Numbered from the stretch's first letter, positions 1 through 5,900 are shown. The stretch is DNA of 16,023 nt from an uncultured Collinsella sp. (GCA_958453935.1 CAUDZT010000049.1:1-16023); one strand, 5' to 3'. Notes: generated from the sequence alone by a model not told the origin. Translations and numbers: made by a program.

Positions 1-175
1 TCTTCTCGAGTCCCGTGCCGCCGCGGTGCTCCAAGTTGACCAGAATGGACAGCGCATCATCCAGAATCTGGTGATGACGCTCGCCGTTGATGTCGGCAAG
101 CGCGCCGATGCCACATGCATCGTGGTCGAATTCGGGGCGATAAAGGCCCTGCTGCTGAGCGGAATCTGCCTGCAT
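1..175 (-). CDS. gltB: Glutamate synthase large subunit, N-terminus (partial)
   Basis: Only the first 58 codons are in the window; the rest continues past the left edge. The family makes glutamate from glutamine and 2-oxoglutarate, and its N-terminal class II amidotransferase domain releases ammonia using an N-terminal cysteine exposed by propeptide removal. Seen here: after about 20 residues comes DACGIGALADINGE, with Cys21 the expected nucleophile, then a helix ending LVNLEHRGGTG, which matches the start of GltB amidotransferase domains. This implies a propeptide of about 20 residues. The ATG at 175-173 is preceded by a strong GGGAGGA ribosome binding site with a 5-nt spacer, which fixes the start. 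The gene diverges from mntH. A glutamate synthase is much more likely than other class II amidotransferases because of the CGIG and EHRGGTG motifs. Confidence 0.88.
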   Translation of the reverse strand, partial: MQADSAQQQGLYRPEFDHDACGIGALADINGERHHQILDDALSILVNLEHRGGTGLEK

Positions 176-307
176 CGCGATCCTCCCCTAGATATGAGAC
201 AGTCAGTTGAATAGGCATACTAGGAGCATCGCCGGCCCGCTGTGTTTCCCGCCCGTTTCGAAACAATCGCGTAACGCACGCCGGCCATCAACGTCTTGCC
301 ATCAAAC

Positions 308-364
308 GTGTACGTCAGCCCCCAAACATGTCGAAATATGACATCTTTGGAGGCTGACGTACAC
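308..364. repeat. Long imperfect palindrome, 25-bp arms
   Basis: The arms 308-332 and 340-364 are inverted copies of each other over 25 bp with two mismatches, around a 7-nt AT-rich loop (GAAATAT). The outer 13 bp, GTGTACGTCAGCC and its complement, are perfect. It lies in the 325-bp gap between the divergent gltB and mntH starts. No U-tract follows on either strand, so it is not a standard terminator, and its position between two divergent promoters also argues against that role. It resembles an extragenic palindromic repeat or a very short non-coding mobile element. Apart from this and the mntH promoter, nothing else is recognisable in 176-500. Confidence 0.85.
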
Positions 365-426
365 CTTTTGGAGCAGAACAGCATGTCCCCAATGCACCAA
401 CCAATCCCCGCTGGACCAATATTTTG

Positions 427-464
427 TTAGTCTTGGTTAACTTTTTAGCCTAAACGGGTATCCT
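427..464 (+). promoter_or_regulatory. Possible mntH promoter with DtxR/MntR-like operator
   Basis: An AT-rich stretch contains a weak -35-like TTAACT (437-442) and -10-like TATCCT (459-464) with a 16-bp spacer. Between and around them are TTAG (427-430), GTTAAC (436-441) and TTAGCCTAA (446-454), which resemble half-sites of DtxR/IdeR/MntR metal repressor operators (TTAGG...CCTAA type). A metal repressor here would make sense for an NRAMP gene. The promoter placement also agrees with an ATG start at 501 rather than a TTG at 465. Visual match only. Confidence 0.3.
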
Positions 465-500
465 TTGCGGCGTCAAGCAAACGGCACGCAGGAGCGCACC

Positions 501-1757
501 ATGATCAACCATCTCAAACATCATTTTGGCTCCCGACGCACTGGTGGTCACGGAGGCCTAGACATTGCGCGGCATATCGGCCCCGGGCTGCTCGTGACCG
601 TCGGCTTTATCGACCCGGGCAACTGGGCCTCCAATATGGCCGCGGGCTCGCAGTTTGGCTACGCGCTGCTGTGGATCGTCACGCTGTCCACGATTATGCT
701 CATTGCGCTGCAGCACAACGCGGCACACCTGGGTATCGCCACGGGCGCCTGTCTTGCCGAGGCCACGACCCGCTTTCTCCCCCGCATCGTGGGACGCGCG
801 GTGCTCGGCAGCGCCTATCTCGCGACCATCGCCACCACCATGGCCGAAGTCCTGGGCGGTGCGATCGCGCTTCAAATGCTCTTTGGGCTGCCCGTGCGCG
901 CTGGCTGCGTCATCGTGGCGGCAGTATCGATGGCGATGCTCATGACGAGCTCCTACAAGCGTGCCGAACGCTGGATCATCGCCTTCGTAGGCGTGGTAGG
1001 ACTCTCGTTTTTGGCCGAGCTTGCGCTGGTCAAGGTCGACTGGCCGCAGGCCGCCGCAAGCTGGATCACACCCAGTATGCCCACTGGCTCTGCCGCGATT
1101 ATCGTGAGTGTTCTGGGTGCGGTCGTCATGCCGCACAATCTCTTTCTGCACTCCGAGGTCATCCAATCCATGCACTTCGAAGGCCAAGGCGAGCAGGTTA
1201 TCAAAGAACGTCTGCGCTACGAGCTCTTCGACACGCTCTTTTCGATGGGCGTGGGCTGGGCGATCAACTCGGCCATGGTCATCCTGGCCGCAACGACCTT
1301 CTTTGCACACGGCATTCTCGTAGACGACCTCGCCGTCGCAGCGGACACACTCTCCCCCATTCTGGGCCCGGCAAGCTCGACCATCTTTGCGGTGGCACTG
1401 CTGTTTGCGGGCATATCGAGTAGTGTGACGGCGGGCATGGCGGCGGGCACCATCACCGCGGGCATGTTCGACGAGGAATACGACATCCACGACCGGCACT
1501 CATCGATTGGAGTGGCGGTCTGTTTCGTCGGCGCAGTGGCGGCGTGCCTGATCGTCCCGAATCCTTTTGAGGGTCTCATCTGGAGTCAGGCGCTGCTGTC
1601 GCTTCAGTTGCCGATTACGGTCTTTGTGCTCATACGACTCACCAGTTCACGCCGCGTCATGGGCAAATACGCCAACTCGCGCCCGCTCAACGCACTGCTC
1701 GTAGGGATCGGTGCCATCGTGACGATTCTCGATGTCGTGTTGTTGACAGGGATGTAA
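501..1757 (+). CDS. mntH: NRAMP-family Mn2+/Fe2+ transporter
   Basis: A 418-aa polytopic membrane protein of the NRAMP family, which imports divalent Mn or Fe with protons. Seen: the TM1 metal-binding motif DPGN at residues 38-41 (in GFIDPGNWASN) and the TM6 motif MPHN at 210-213 (in MPHNLFLHSEVIQS). Both are hallmarks of functional NRAMP metal sites; the hydrophobic segments throughout and the length fit the family. The open frame extends to a TTG at 465, but the ATG at 501 has an AGGAG (490-494) with a 6-nt spacer and is the better start. It stands alone on the plus strand, divergent from gltB and followed by a hairpin array instead of a clear terminator. Mn is the likeliest substrate for bacterial members; Fe cannot be excluded. 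Confidence 0.93.
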   Translation: MINHLKHHFGSRRTGGHGGLDIARHIGPGLLVTVGFIDPGNWASNMAAGSQFGYALLWIVTLSTIMLIALQHNAAHLGIATGACLAEATTRFLPRIVGRAVLGSAYLATIATTMAEVLGGAIALQMLFGLPVRAGCVIVAAVSMAMLMTSSYKRAERWIIAFVGVVGLSFLAELALVKVDWPQAAASWITPSMPTGSAAIIVSVLGAVVMPHNLFLHSEVIQSMHFEGQGEQVIKERLRYELFDTLFSMGVGWAINSAMVILAATTFFAHGILVDDLAVAADTLSPILGPASSTIFAVALLFAGISSSVTAGMAAGTITAGMFDEEYDIHDRHSSIGVAVCFVGAVAACLIVPNPFEGLIWSQALLSLQLPITVFVLIRLTSSRRVMGKYANSRPLNALLVGIGAIVTILDVVLLTGM

Positions 1758-1785
1758 TGGGACGGGGTACCTACCCAGGCAAACG

Positions 1786-2004
1786 TCTCAATCTGTAACA
1801 TCTAGACCCGCTTTTGATATCTAGATGTTACAGATTGAGATCATTCCGAGGGACAGCTCCGTTTGTCTCAATCTGTAACACGTAGACCCCGTTTTCACTG
1901 CTAGATGTTACAGATTGAGATCTTCTGCCGGACGGTTTTGGTTTGTCTCGATCTGTAACAAGTAGACCCGTTTTGAGCCGCCGCATGTTACAGATTGAGA
2001 CAAA
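1786..2004. repeat. Tandem array of three hairpin units, 80-bp period
   Basis: Three copies of a palindromic unit begin at 1786, 1866 and 1946, exactly 80 bp apart. Each starts TCTCAATCTGTAACA (third copy TCTCGATC...) and ends with the inverted copy TGTTACAGATTGAGA. Unit 1 has perfect 21-bp arms (1786-1806, 1820-1840) around a 13-nt loop. Unit 2 has 15 perfect pairs, two mismatches and three more pairs (1866-1885, 1901-1920). Unit 3 has 19-bp arms with one mismatch (1942-1960, 1986-2004). The loops share an ACCCsGTTTT-like core. The two 24-nt spacers, 1841-1864 and 1921-1944, are diverged but related. The array fills the gap between convergent mntH and the rubredoxin gene. No U-tract follows any unit. 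It is not CRISPR, because each repeat is itself a hairpin and spacers are related. Nothing else is seen in 1758-2069. Confidence 0.92.
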
Positions 2005-2069
2005 AGGTCGGTCGGACTCACAACAGACAGGATCGGTCAACAGCAACCGTGATCCCTTGGGGGCGGAGG

Positions 2070-2105
2070 AAAAGGGCCCCGGCCGAGAATTCGACCGAGG
2101 CCCTT
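2070..2105 (-). terminator. Intrinsic terminator after the rubredoxin gene
   Basis: Read on the minus strand, AAGGGCCTCGGTCGA (2105-2091) pairs along 15 positions, including two G-U pairs, with 2086-2072 around a 4-nt ATTC loop. It is followed by a short TTTT. It lies 40 bp after the rubredoxin stop. Confidence 0.75.
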
Positions 2106-2144
2106 GGACAGAGCTATGTTCGGCTTTCGCCGTGTGTCTGCGAG

Positions 2145-2288
2145 CTACTCCTCGACGAGCTCAAACTGATCGGGACCGACGCCGCACACCGGGCACACAT
2201 AATCCTCGGGCAGCTCGGGCGTATCGACCTCAACCTCGTAACCGCAAACGACGCACACGAACTTATACGTCTTCTTCTCCTCAGCCAT
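2145..2288 (-). CDS. Rubredoxin (47 aa)
   Basis: A small one-iron electron carrier that is easy to miss because of its length. Seen: two iron-ligand motifs, CVVCGYE (Cys12, Cys15) and CPVCGVGPDQF (Cys32, Cys35), with acidic and aromatic residues between them, the standard rubredoxin layout. The family is usually 45-55 aa, so it is complete. The ATG at 2288 has AGGAG (2299-2295) with a 6-nt spacer. It has its own promoter (2333-2360) and terminator (2070-2105). The flavin-reductase-like gene lies directly upstream on the same strand, ending at 2378. In anaerobes rubredoxin passes electrons from NAD(P)H-linked flavoproteins to oxygen- or peroxide-reducing enzymes such as flavodiiron proteins or rubrerythrin. 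The partner here is inferred, not seen. Confidence 0.93.
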   Translation of the reverse strand: MAEEKKTYKFVCVVCGYEVEVDTPELPEDYVCPVCGVGPDQFELVEE

Positions 2289-2332
2289 GATGTTCTCCTC
2301 TCAAACGCGACTGGTGATGTACTTCATTTATC

Positions 2333-2360
2333 AGTATAGATTCTCAATAATATAATGCAA
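2333..2360 (-). promoter_or_regulatory. Promoter of the rubredoxin gene
   Basis: On the minus strand, -35 TTGCAT (2360-2355) and -10 TATACT (2338-2333) are separated by 16 bp in a very AT-rich block. This would give a leader of about 40 nt before the ATG at 2288. The AT-rich spacer (TATTGAGAATC) is the kind of place a Fur/PerR-type repressor could bind, but no convincing operator is seen. Confidence 0.65.
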
Positions 2361-2377
2361 GTATTTTTAAAACATTT

Positions 2378-2881
2378 CTAGCCTTGATACGAGGACGCCT
2401 TCGGAGGCGTCTTGCCCTTCAGGACCTTATGGTAGTAATCGTAGGTGAGCGGCGTCTCGTCACTCAAGCGCTCGGCATCCTCGACCTCGCCGATAAACAG
2501 TAGATGCGTGCCAACATCCACAGTGTCGATCAAATGGCAGCTAAACAGGGCCGCCGCGTGCTCGGGCACATAGGGCATGCCCAGAGCCGTCTCGCGGGTC
2601 TCGTATTTGGCAAACTTGTCATAATCGCTGCTGGTGCGGAACCCAAAGTTACCGATGTAGAGCATGTCGGCGGTCTGATCGATCACGGTCAGCGCGAACG
2701 CTTTGGCCGATGCGATGACGCCCGAGGTGACATTGTCCTTGTTCACGGCAACCGAAATGCGCGGCGGCATGGACGTCACCTGCACCGCAGTGTTGATGAC
2801 GCAGCCGGCGCGCAGCCCGTCTGCCGCGGCGCTCACCACGTACAGACCGCTCGGCATGGTAAAGAACGCAGTTTTGTCCAT
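2378..2881 (-). CDS. Flavin-reductase-like FMN-binding protein
   Basis: A 167-aa flavin-reductase-like (split-barrel, FMN-binding) protein. Seen: an N-terminus of the form MPSGLYVVSAA...AGCVINTAVQVTSMPPRISVAVNKDN, typical of the family, a central NFGFRTSSDYDKF, and a C-terminus TYDYYHKVLKGKTPPKASSYQG. In high-molecular-weight rubredoxins that last sequence would lead into a rubredoxin domain; here the chain stops and a separate rubredoxin gene follows 89 bp downstream. It probably moves electrons from NAD(P)H via FMN to that rubredoxin (inference from the known Hrb fusion). The ATG at 2881 has GGGGAG with an 8-nt spacer. The open frame continues upstream to 3073, but that part runs through a terminator and a repeat hairpin and has no family similarity, so it is excluded. 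Confidence 0.85.
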   Translation of the reverse strand: MDKTAFFTMPSGLYVVSAAADGLRAGCVINTAVQVTSMPPRISVAVNKDNVTSGVIASAKAFALTVIDQTADMLYIGNFGFRTSSDYDKFAKYETRETALGMPYVPEHAAALFSCHLIDTVDVGTHLLFIGEVEDAERLSDETPLTYDYYHKVLKGKTPPKASSYQG

Positions 2882-2932
2882 AACAATCACTCCCCTAACC
2901 CGGGTTGGAACCTCATGAATGTATGTACCCAC

Positions 2933-2966
2933 AAAAAAGGCGGCACCCATAACGGACGCCGCCTTT
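2933..2966 (-). terminator. Intrinsic terminator downstream of smpB
   Basis: On the minus strand AAAGGCGGC (2966-2958) pairs with GCCGCC (2944-2939), followed by six Ts (2938-2933). It separates smpB transcription from the flavin-reductase-like gene. Confidence 0.85.
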
Positions 2967-3008
2967 GAGACATATGTGTCAGAACAGTAAGAAAGATGAG
3001 ACGCCCGC

Positions 3009-3075
3009 AGTTGCGGTGAAATAGGGACTGAATAGCCCCTCAAACAGGCAAAACAGTCCGTATTCCACCGCAACT
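3009..3075. repeat. Long imperfect palindrome, 22-bp arms
   Basis: The arms 3009-3030 and 3054-3075 are inverted copies over 22 bp with two mismatches, around a 23-nt loop (3031-3053). The outermost ten pairs (AGTTGCGGTG) are perfect. It sits 12 bp past the smpB stop and 42 bp before the real smpB terminator, and has no U-tract of its own, so it is an extra structure. It is similar in design, though not in sequence, to the palindrome at 308-364. Confidence 0.85.
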
Positions 3076-3087
3076 TATACAGAGTGC

Positions 3088-3558
3088 CTAGCGGTTGCGT
3101 TCCTTGAGGGCGCGGTCGATCTCGCGTTGGACATCACGCTTGGCCATGTCCTCGCGCTTGTCGTAGAGCTTCTTGCCGCGACCCAGACCCAGCAGCAGCT
3201 TTACGCGGCCGTCGGTATTAAAGTAGAGCTCCAACGGCACCAACGCATAGCCGCGGTTGCGCAGCTTGCCGTCGAGAAAATCAATCTCCTTGCGATGCAG
3301 CAGCAGACGGCGCCGACGGTCGGGATCGCGATTCCACACGCCACCATGGCTATAAGGGTGGATATGCAGGCCGACGAGCCAGCACTCCCCGCCACGAATC
3401 AGCGCGAAGGTATCGGTAATCTGGCACGCGCGCTCGCGAATCGACTTGACCTCGGTACCGCTCAGCTCAATGCCGCACTCAAACGTCTCATCGATAAAGT
3501 ACTCGTGATGTGCCGAGCGATTTTTGGAAATGAGCTTGCGTTCACGCTTACTGGGCAT
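3088..3558 (-). CDS. smpB: SsrA-binding protein SmpB
   Basis: A 156-aa protein that binds the tRNA-like part of tmRNA and brings it to stalled ribosomes for trans-translation. Seen: AHHEYFIDETFECGIELSGTEVKSIR, the conserved first part of the OB-fold core, then KLLLGLGRGKKLYDKRE and a basic C-terminal tail, KRDVQREIDRALKERNR, that folds as a helix in the decoding centre. Length matches the family. The open frame extends upstream, but the ATG at 3558 has GGAGG with a 6-nt spacer and begins the conserved sequence MPSKRERKLISKNR. It overlaps the end of the TPR gene by 11 bp, so the two are probably co-transcribed and translationally coupled. No tmRNA gene is seen in the window. Confidence 0.97.
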   Translation of the reverse strand: MPSKRERKLISKNRSAHHEYFIDETFECGIELSGTEVKSIRERACQITDTFALIRGGECWLVGLHIHPYSHGGVWNRDPDRRRRLLLHRKEIDFLDGKLRNRGYALVPLELYFNTDGRVKLLLGLGRGKKLYDKREDMAKRDVQREIDRALKERNR

Positions 3559-4465
3559 CGCCGGCCTCCTTGGCGCCATCGGAACCCTTGCCCGTAGCTT
3601 CGCGCTTAGCCTTGCGCTCGGCGTTGAGCTCGGCGTCGCTCTCGCGCACCAGTTTGATAATCGCCGCGCAGGCCTCCTCGCCCACCAAGTCGCGAGCATG
3701 TACCGTCAGGCGCGTCGCCTCCTGCTTGTCGCCGTCACTTGCAGCATCGGTCGCGCACATAATCAGGCAGATGGCAATCTCGGCCGAAGGCGAGGTCGGC
3801 ACGCCCTGCAGGGCGAGCTCACCCATCACATGGTCGTCACTCTCGTCCGCGGCATCCGGATAGGCGGTGTGGATCTTGTTGAGCAGGCGCGTCGTATGCG
3901 CATCATTGGGCGCCAGGCGCAGCGCCAGACGCGCGCAGCCCACGGCAGCCGAAATGTTCTCGGTCTCGGGCTCCAAGAAGTACTGACCCAAGTTGGTGTA
4001 GGCGCGTGCGGCGCACTTACCGTCGCTCGCGCGCTCCAGCACCGAGAACGAGAGCGATGCCCACTCCTGTTTGTCCTCGAGTGCACGGAACAGCTCGGCC
4101 AGGTCCAGGCGATAGTTGCAGTTCATGGGATCCCAACGCACGGCCTGCATCAGAGCATTCCGAGCACTCACATAATCCTGCTGGCGGATGTAGGCAAACG
4201 CCATGTCGGAGTACAGGCGGTCAAAGGGAACCTCGACCTGCACCAGCTCGCGCGGATCCTTCTCCACGCGGCGATAGGCCAGGCGCTCAAACTTGCTGTC
4301 GAAGCTAAAGTACTGGCGCTTCTCCTCCGTCTTGCACTCAGCGTCGATATACTCCTCGGCGAGCTCCACCAGACGCTCCAGCAGCGGCGTCGCCGTAGCC
4401 AGGTCTCCCTGCGCCAGATAGTTCTCGGCATACGTGATGTCTTCCAAGCTGATAGGCAGGTCCAT
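3548..4465 (-). CDS. TPR-like helical-repeat protein, function unknown
   Basis: A 305-aa soluble protein. Seen: alternating Ala/Leu-rich helices that look like tetratricopeptide repeats, for example YAENYLAQGDLATATPLLERLVELAEE (about 12-38), YSDMAFAYIRQQDYVSARNALMQAVRWDP (about 85-113) and YTNLGQYFLEP...AAVGCARLALRLAPNDA (about 155-189). The C-terminus (about 270-305) is charged, Lys/Glu/Ala-rich and probably disordered. No signal peptide, membrane segment or catalytic motif is visible. The ATG at 4465 has AGGAG with a 5-nt spacer. It overlaps smpB by 11 bp, so a link to ribosome rescue or RNA quality control is possible but is inference only. TPR proteins usually act as protein-binding scaffolds. 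Confidence 0.75.
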   Translation of the reverse strand: MDLPISLEDITYAENYLAQGDLATATPLLERLVELAEEYIDAECKTEEKRQYFSFDSKFERLAYRRVEKDPRELVQVEVPFDRLYSDMAFAYIRQQDYVSARNALMQAVRWDPMNCNYRLDLAELFRALEDKQEWASLSFSVLERASDGKCAARAYTNLGQYFLEPETENISAAVGCARLALRLAPNDAHTTRLLNKIHTAYPDAADESDDHVMGELALQGVPTSPSAEIAICLIMCATDAASDGDKQEATRLTVHARDLVGEEACAAIIKLVRESDAELNAERKAKREATGKGSDGAKEAGDAQ

Positions 4466-4522
4466 GACAACTCCTCGGTCCGGGCGGCAGACTCAACGCG
4501 CGCCTTAAATATCGGTCAATAC

Positions 4523-4552
4523 ACAAAACCCGGGTCTCTTACGAGGCCCGGG
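4523..4552 (-). terminator. Terminator of the tRNA-Gln/tRNA-Glu unit
   Basis: On the minus strand CCCGGG (4552-4547) plus a short CTC/GAG extension pairs with CCCGGG (4534-4529) around GTAA, followed by TTTT (4528-4525). It lies just after tRNA-Glu and before the TPR gene. Confidence 0.75.
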
Positions 4553-4562
4553 CGTTCAATTT

Positions 4563-4639
4563 TGGTAGCCCGTACCAGATTCGAACTGGTGATCTCCGCC
4601 TTGAGAGGGCGGCGTCCTAAACCGCTAGACGAACGGGCC
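4563..4639 (-). tRNA. tRNA-Glu (anticodon CTC)
   Basis: A 77-nt cloverleaf with encoded CCA (4565-4563). The acceptor stem GGCCCGT pairs with ACGGGCT, with G1-U72 as a wobble. The D arm contains TCGTCTAGCGGTTTAGGAC. The anticodon stem CCGCC/GGCGG carries loop CTCTCAA with anticodon CTC (reads GAG). The T arm has GTTCGAATC. The D-arm and anticodon-arm sequence are typical of bacterial glutamate tRNAs. Confidence 0.96.
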
Positions 4640-4656
4640 ATATGTAGCAAATGCAA

Positions 4657-4730
4657 TGGCTGGGATGGAGGGAGTCGAACCCCCATTGACGGAACCAGAA
4701 TCCGCTGTCCTGCCATTAGACGACATCCCA
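4657..4730 (-). tRNA. tRNA-Gln (anticodon CTG)
   Basis: A 74-nt cloverleaf with encoded CCA (4659-4657). The acceptor is TGGGATG paired with CATCCCA; the U1-A72 pair is typical of glutamine tRNAs. The D arm is TCGTCTAATGGCAGGAC. The anticodon loop TTCTGGT has anticodon CTG (reads CAG). The T arm has GGTTCGACTCC. It is transcribed first, 17 nt before tRNA-Glu. Confidence 0.96.
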
Positions 4731-4774
4731 ATGACTGCATCGCTGCGCTCGGCTGTGCCTTTGCGCAAGAAAGA

Positions 4775-4803
4775 AATATACGGGAAGTCCGGCCGTGACG
4801 CAA
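4775..4803 (-). promoter_or_regulatory. Promoter of the tRNA pair
   Basis: On the minus strand, -35 TTGCGT (4803-4798) and -10 TATATT (4780-4775) are separated by 17 bp. Transcription would start near 4768, leaving about 38 nt of leader before tRNA-Gln. Confidence 0.6.
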
Positions 4804-4995
4804 GCCCCAATTTTGACTTTTTTGAAATTCAGTCAAATACGGCCGACACGTGAAGGACCTGTGAAGCGCCAGCGACACGTACGGCGCCAAAGCCCGTAAA
4901 ACATCCCGCATCTACCGCTGGTAGATTACAACAATGCAGCACTCACGGCTGATGGCACAATCGAACCGTCATCATTGCACGGATATCGAGGCGCC

Positions 4996-5406
4996 ATGGA
5001 CGAAGAGCTTGATTACCTATGGGAGACCCTGGGCCTCGAGATCACTGCTGACCTTTGGCCCGAACGGGACAAAATCCATCCCACTCTGCGCCCCGCCATC
5101 ACGGTGATGCAGGCAAAATACCGCCGTGCATCCTTTTTGATCATGCGGATGTCATGGCACGCGGGACTCCCCGACCTTAAGCGAATCCAGGCAAGCCTCG
5201 TCGAGCTGTCCGGTATGCCGACTGTCATATCCGAGGCGCACCTGGAGCAGCGCCAGCGCGAGCGACTGCAACAGCAGCGGATTCCCTTTATCTGCCCCGG
5301 CGTTCAGGCATATCTGCCCTTTATGGACGAGGAGTACTGGAGCGGCAAGCCCAACAAGCACGTAAAGGTCTACGATCCGCACGAATGGGCGCAGCTGGAG
5401 GACTGA
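4996..5406 (+). CDS. Uncharacterised 136-aa protein
   Basis: Not recognised with confidence. A soluble protein with no signal peptide or membrane segment. The part about 85-115 reads AHLEQRQRERLQQQRIPFICPGVQAYLPFMD. From memory this resembles the stretch just before the winged helix in some MarR-like proteins, of the pattern RERL(4)IPFIxPGxQxYLPF. If so, this copy lacks the DNA-binding domain, because the chain ends about 20 residues later (KVYDPHEWAQLED). The ATG at 4996 has only a modest GAGG four bases upstream; an in-frame TTG at 4975 is the alternative. It is one of only two plus-strand genes here, convergent with the ArsC-like gene, with a tandem hairpin pair between them. Codon use looks like the neighbours, so it is probably a real gene. 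Confidence 0.65.
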   Translation: MDEELDYLWETLGLEITADLWPERDKIHPTLRPAITVMQAKYRRASFLIMRMSWHAGLPDLKRIQASLVELSGMPTVISEAHLEQRQRERLQQQRIPFICPGVQAYLPFMDEEYWSGKPNKHVKVYDPHEWAQLED

Positions 5407-5425
5407 CTGGGGCAAGCCTGCCGGC

Positions 5426-5533
5426 GGAAAGTGCGTCCCAGATTTCAAGCTCAAACTGGTCCCCACTTTCCCATCGAGCCCTCAACCGGAAACCGTATCC
5501 CGTAATCGAAGCTCAAAACGGGTCGCGCTTTCC
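5426..5533. repeat. Tandem pair of 46-nt hairpins with compensatory changes
   Basis: Two units of equal length, 5426-5471 and 5488-5533, both begin GGAAA, end CTTTCC and share the loop sequence AAGCTCAAA. Each folds on itself. Unit 1 pairs GGAAAGTG with CACTTTCC and CCAG with CTGG. Unit 2 pairs GGAAA with TTTCC and CCCGT with ACGGG. Several stem positions differ between the units but stay paired: A5440-T5457 versus G5502-C5519, G5441-C5456 versus T5503-A5518, and T5432-A5465 versus C5494-G5527. It fills the gap between two convergent genes and has no U-tract. Confidence 0.8.
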
Positions 5534-5540
5534 GCAGCCG

Positions 5541-5900
5541 CTACAGCAACGCCTCGACCCAAGCCGATTCCCTAAAGCCGGGAATCGCAAAGTCGTCGCC
5601 CACCAACAGCGGACGCTTGACCAGCATGCCGTCGGTCGCCAGCAGCTCGTAGCACTCCCGATCCGTCATGCCCGCATCTAGACGCGCCTTCAGGCCCAGC
5701 TCTCGATATTTCATGCCCGACGAATTAAAGAAGCGCCGCACCGGCAGTCCCGAACGAGCAATCCAGGTCGCAAGCTCATCAGCCGTGGGATTGTCCAAAA
5801 CGATATCGCGGTCGATATACTCTACCCCGTGTTCGTCCAGCCATGCCTTGGCCTTCTTACAGGTCGAGCACTTGGGATATTCAACAAACAGTACGGTCAT
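5541..5900 (-). CDS. ArsC/Spx-family thioredoxin-fold protein
   Basis: A 119-aa protein of the ArsC/Spx/YffB family. Seen: FVEYPKCSTCKKAKAWLDEHGVEY with a CxxC pair (Cys11, Cys14), then RRFFNSSGMKYRELGL and a C-terminal LVKRPLLVGDD, all family hallmarks. The family includes glutaredoxin-linked arsenate reductases and Spx-type regulators that bind RNA polymerase. The CxxC resembles Spx, but no arsenic genes or Spx-specific context are visible, so the exact role is open. The ATG at 5900 has GGAGG with a 6-nt spacer; the open frame upstream to 5939 lacks similarity and is rejected. A -10-like TACAAT lies at about 5970-5975 on the same strand. Confidence 0.85.
   Translation of the reverse strand: MTVLFVEYPKCSTCKKAKAWLDEHGVEYIDRDIVLDNPTADELATWIARSGLPVRRFFNSSGMKYRELGLKARLDAGMTDRECYELLATDGMLVKRPLLVGDDFAIPGFRESAWVEALL

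Noticed and set aside
465..500. TTG start of mntH at 465
   Set aside because: It would overlap the likely promoter and lacks a ribosome binding site; the ATG at 501 has a well-spaced AGGAG.
1786..2004. Possible CRISPR array (regular 80-bp repeats)
   Set aside because: Each repeat is itself a complete hairpin, the spacers are related to each other, there are only three units, and no cas gene is nearby.
2882..3073. N-terminal extension of the flavin-reductase-like protein
   Set aside because: The extra frame runs through a terminator and a repeat hairpin and has no family similarity; the ATG at 2881 has a good ribosome binding site.
2968..3087. tmRNA (ssrA) gene next to smpB
   Set aside because: The space is only about 120 bp and is occupied by the palindrome; no tRNA-like ends or tag reading frame are seen.
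3411..3419. Second copy of the recombinase half-site (TATCGGTAA)
   Set aside because: Only nine bases match, there is no inverted partner, and it lies inside the conserved smpB coding sequence.
4914..4924. Short CTACC...GGTAG palindrome upstream of the unknown plus-strand gene
   Set aside because: Five-base arms around a single base are common by chance and nothing supports a function.
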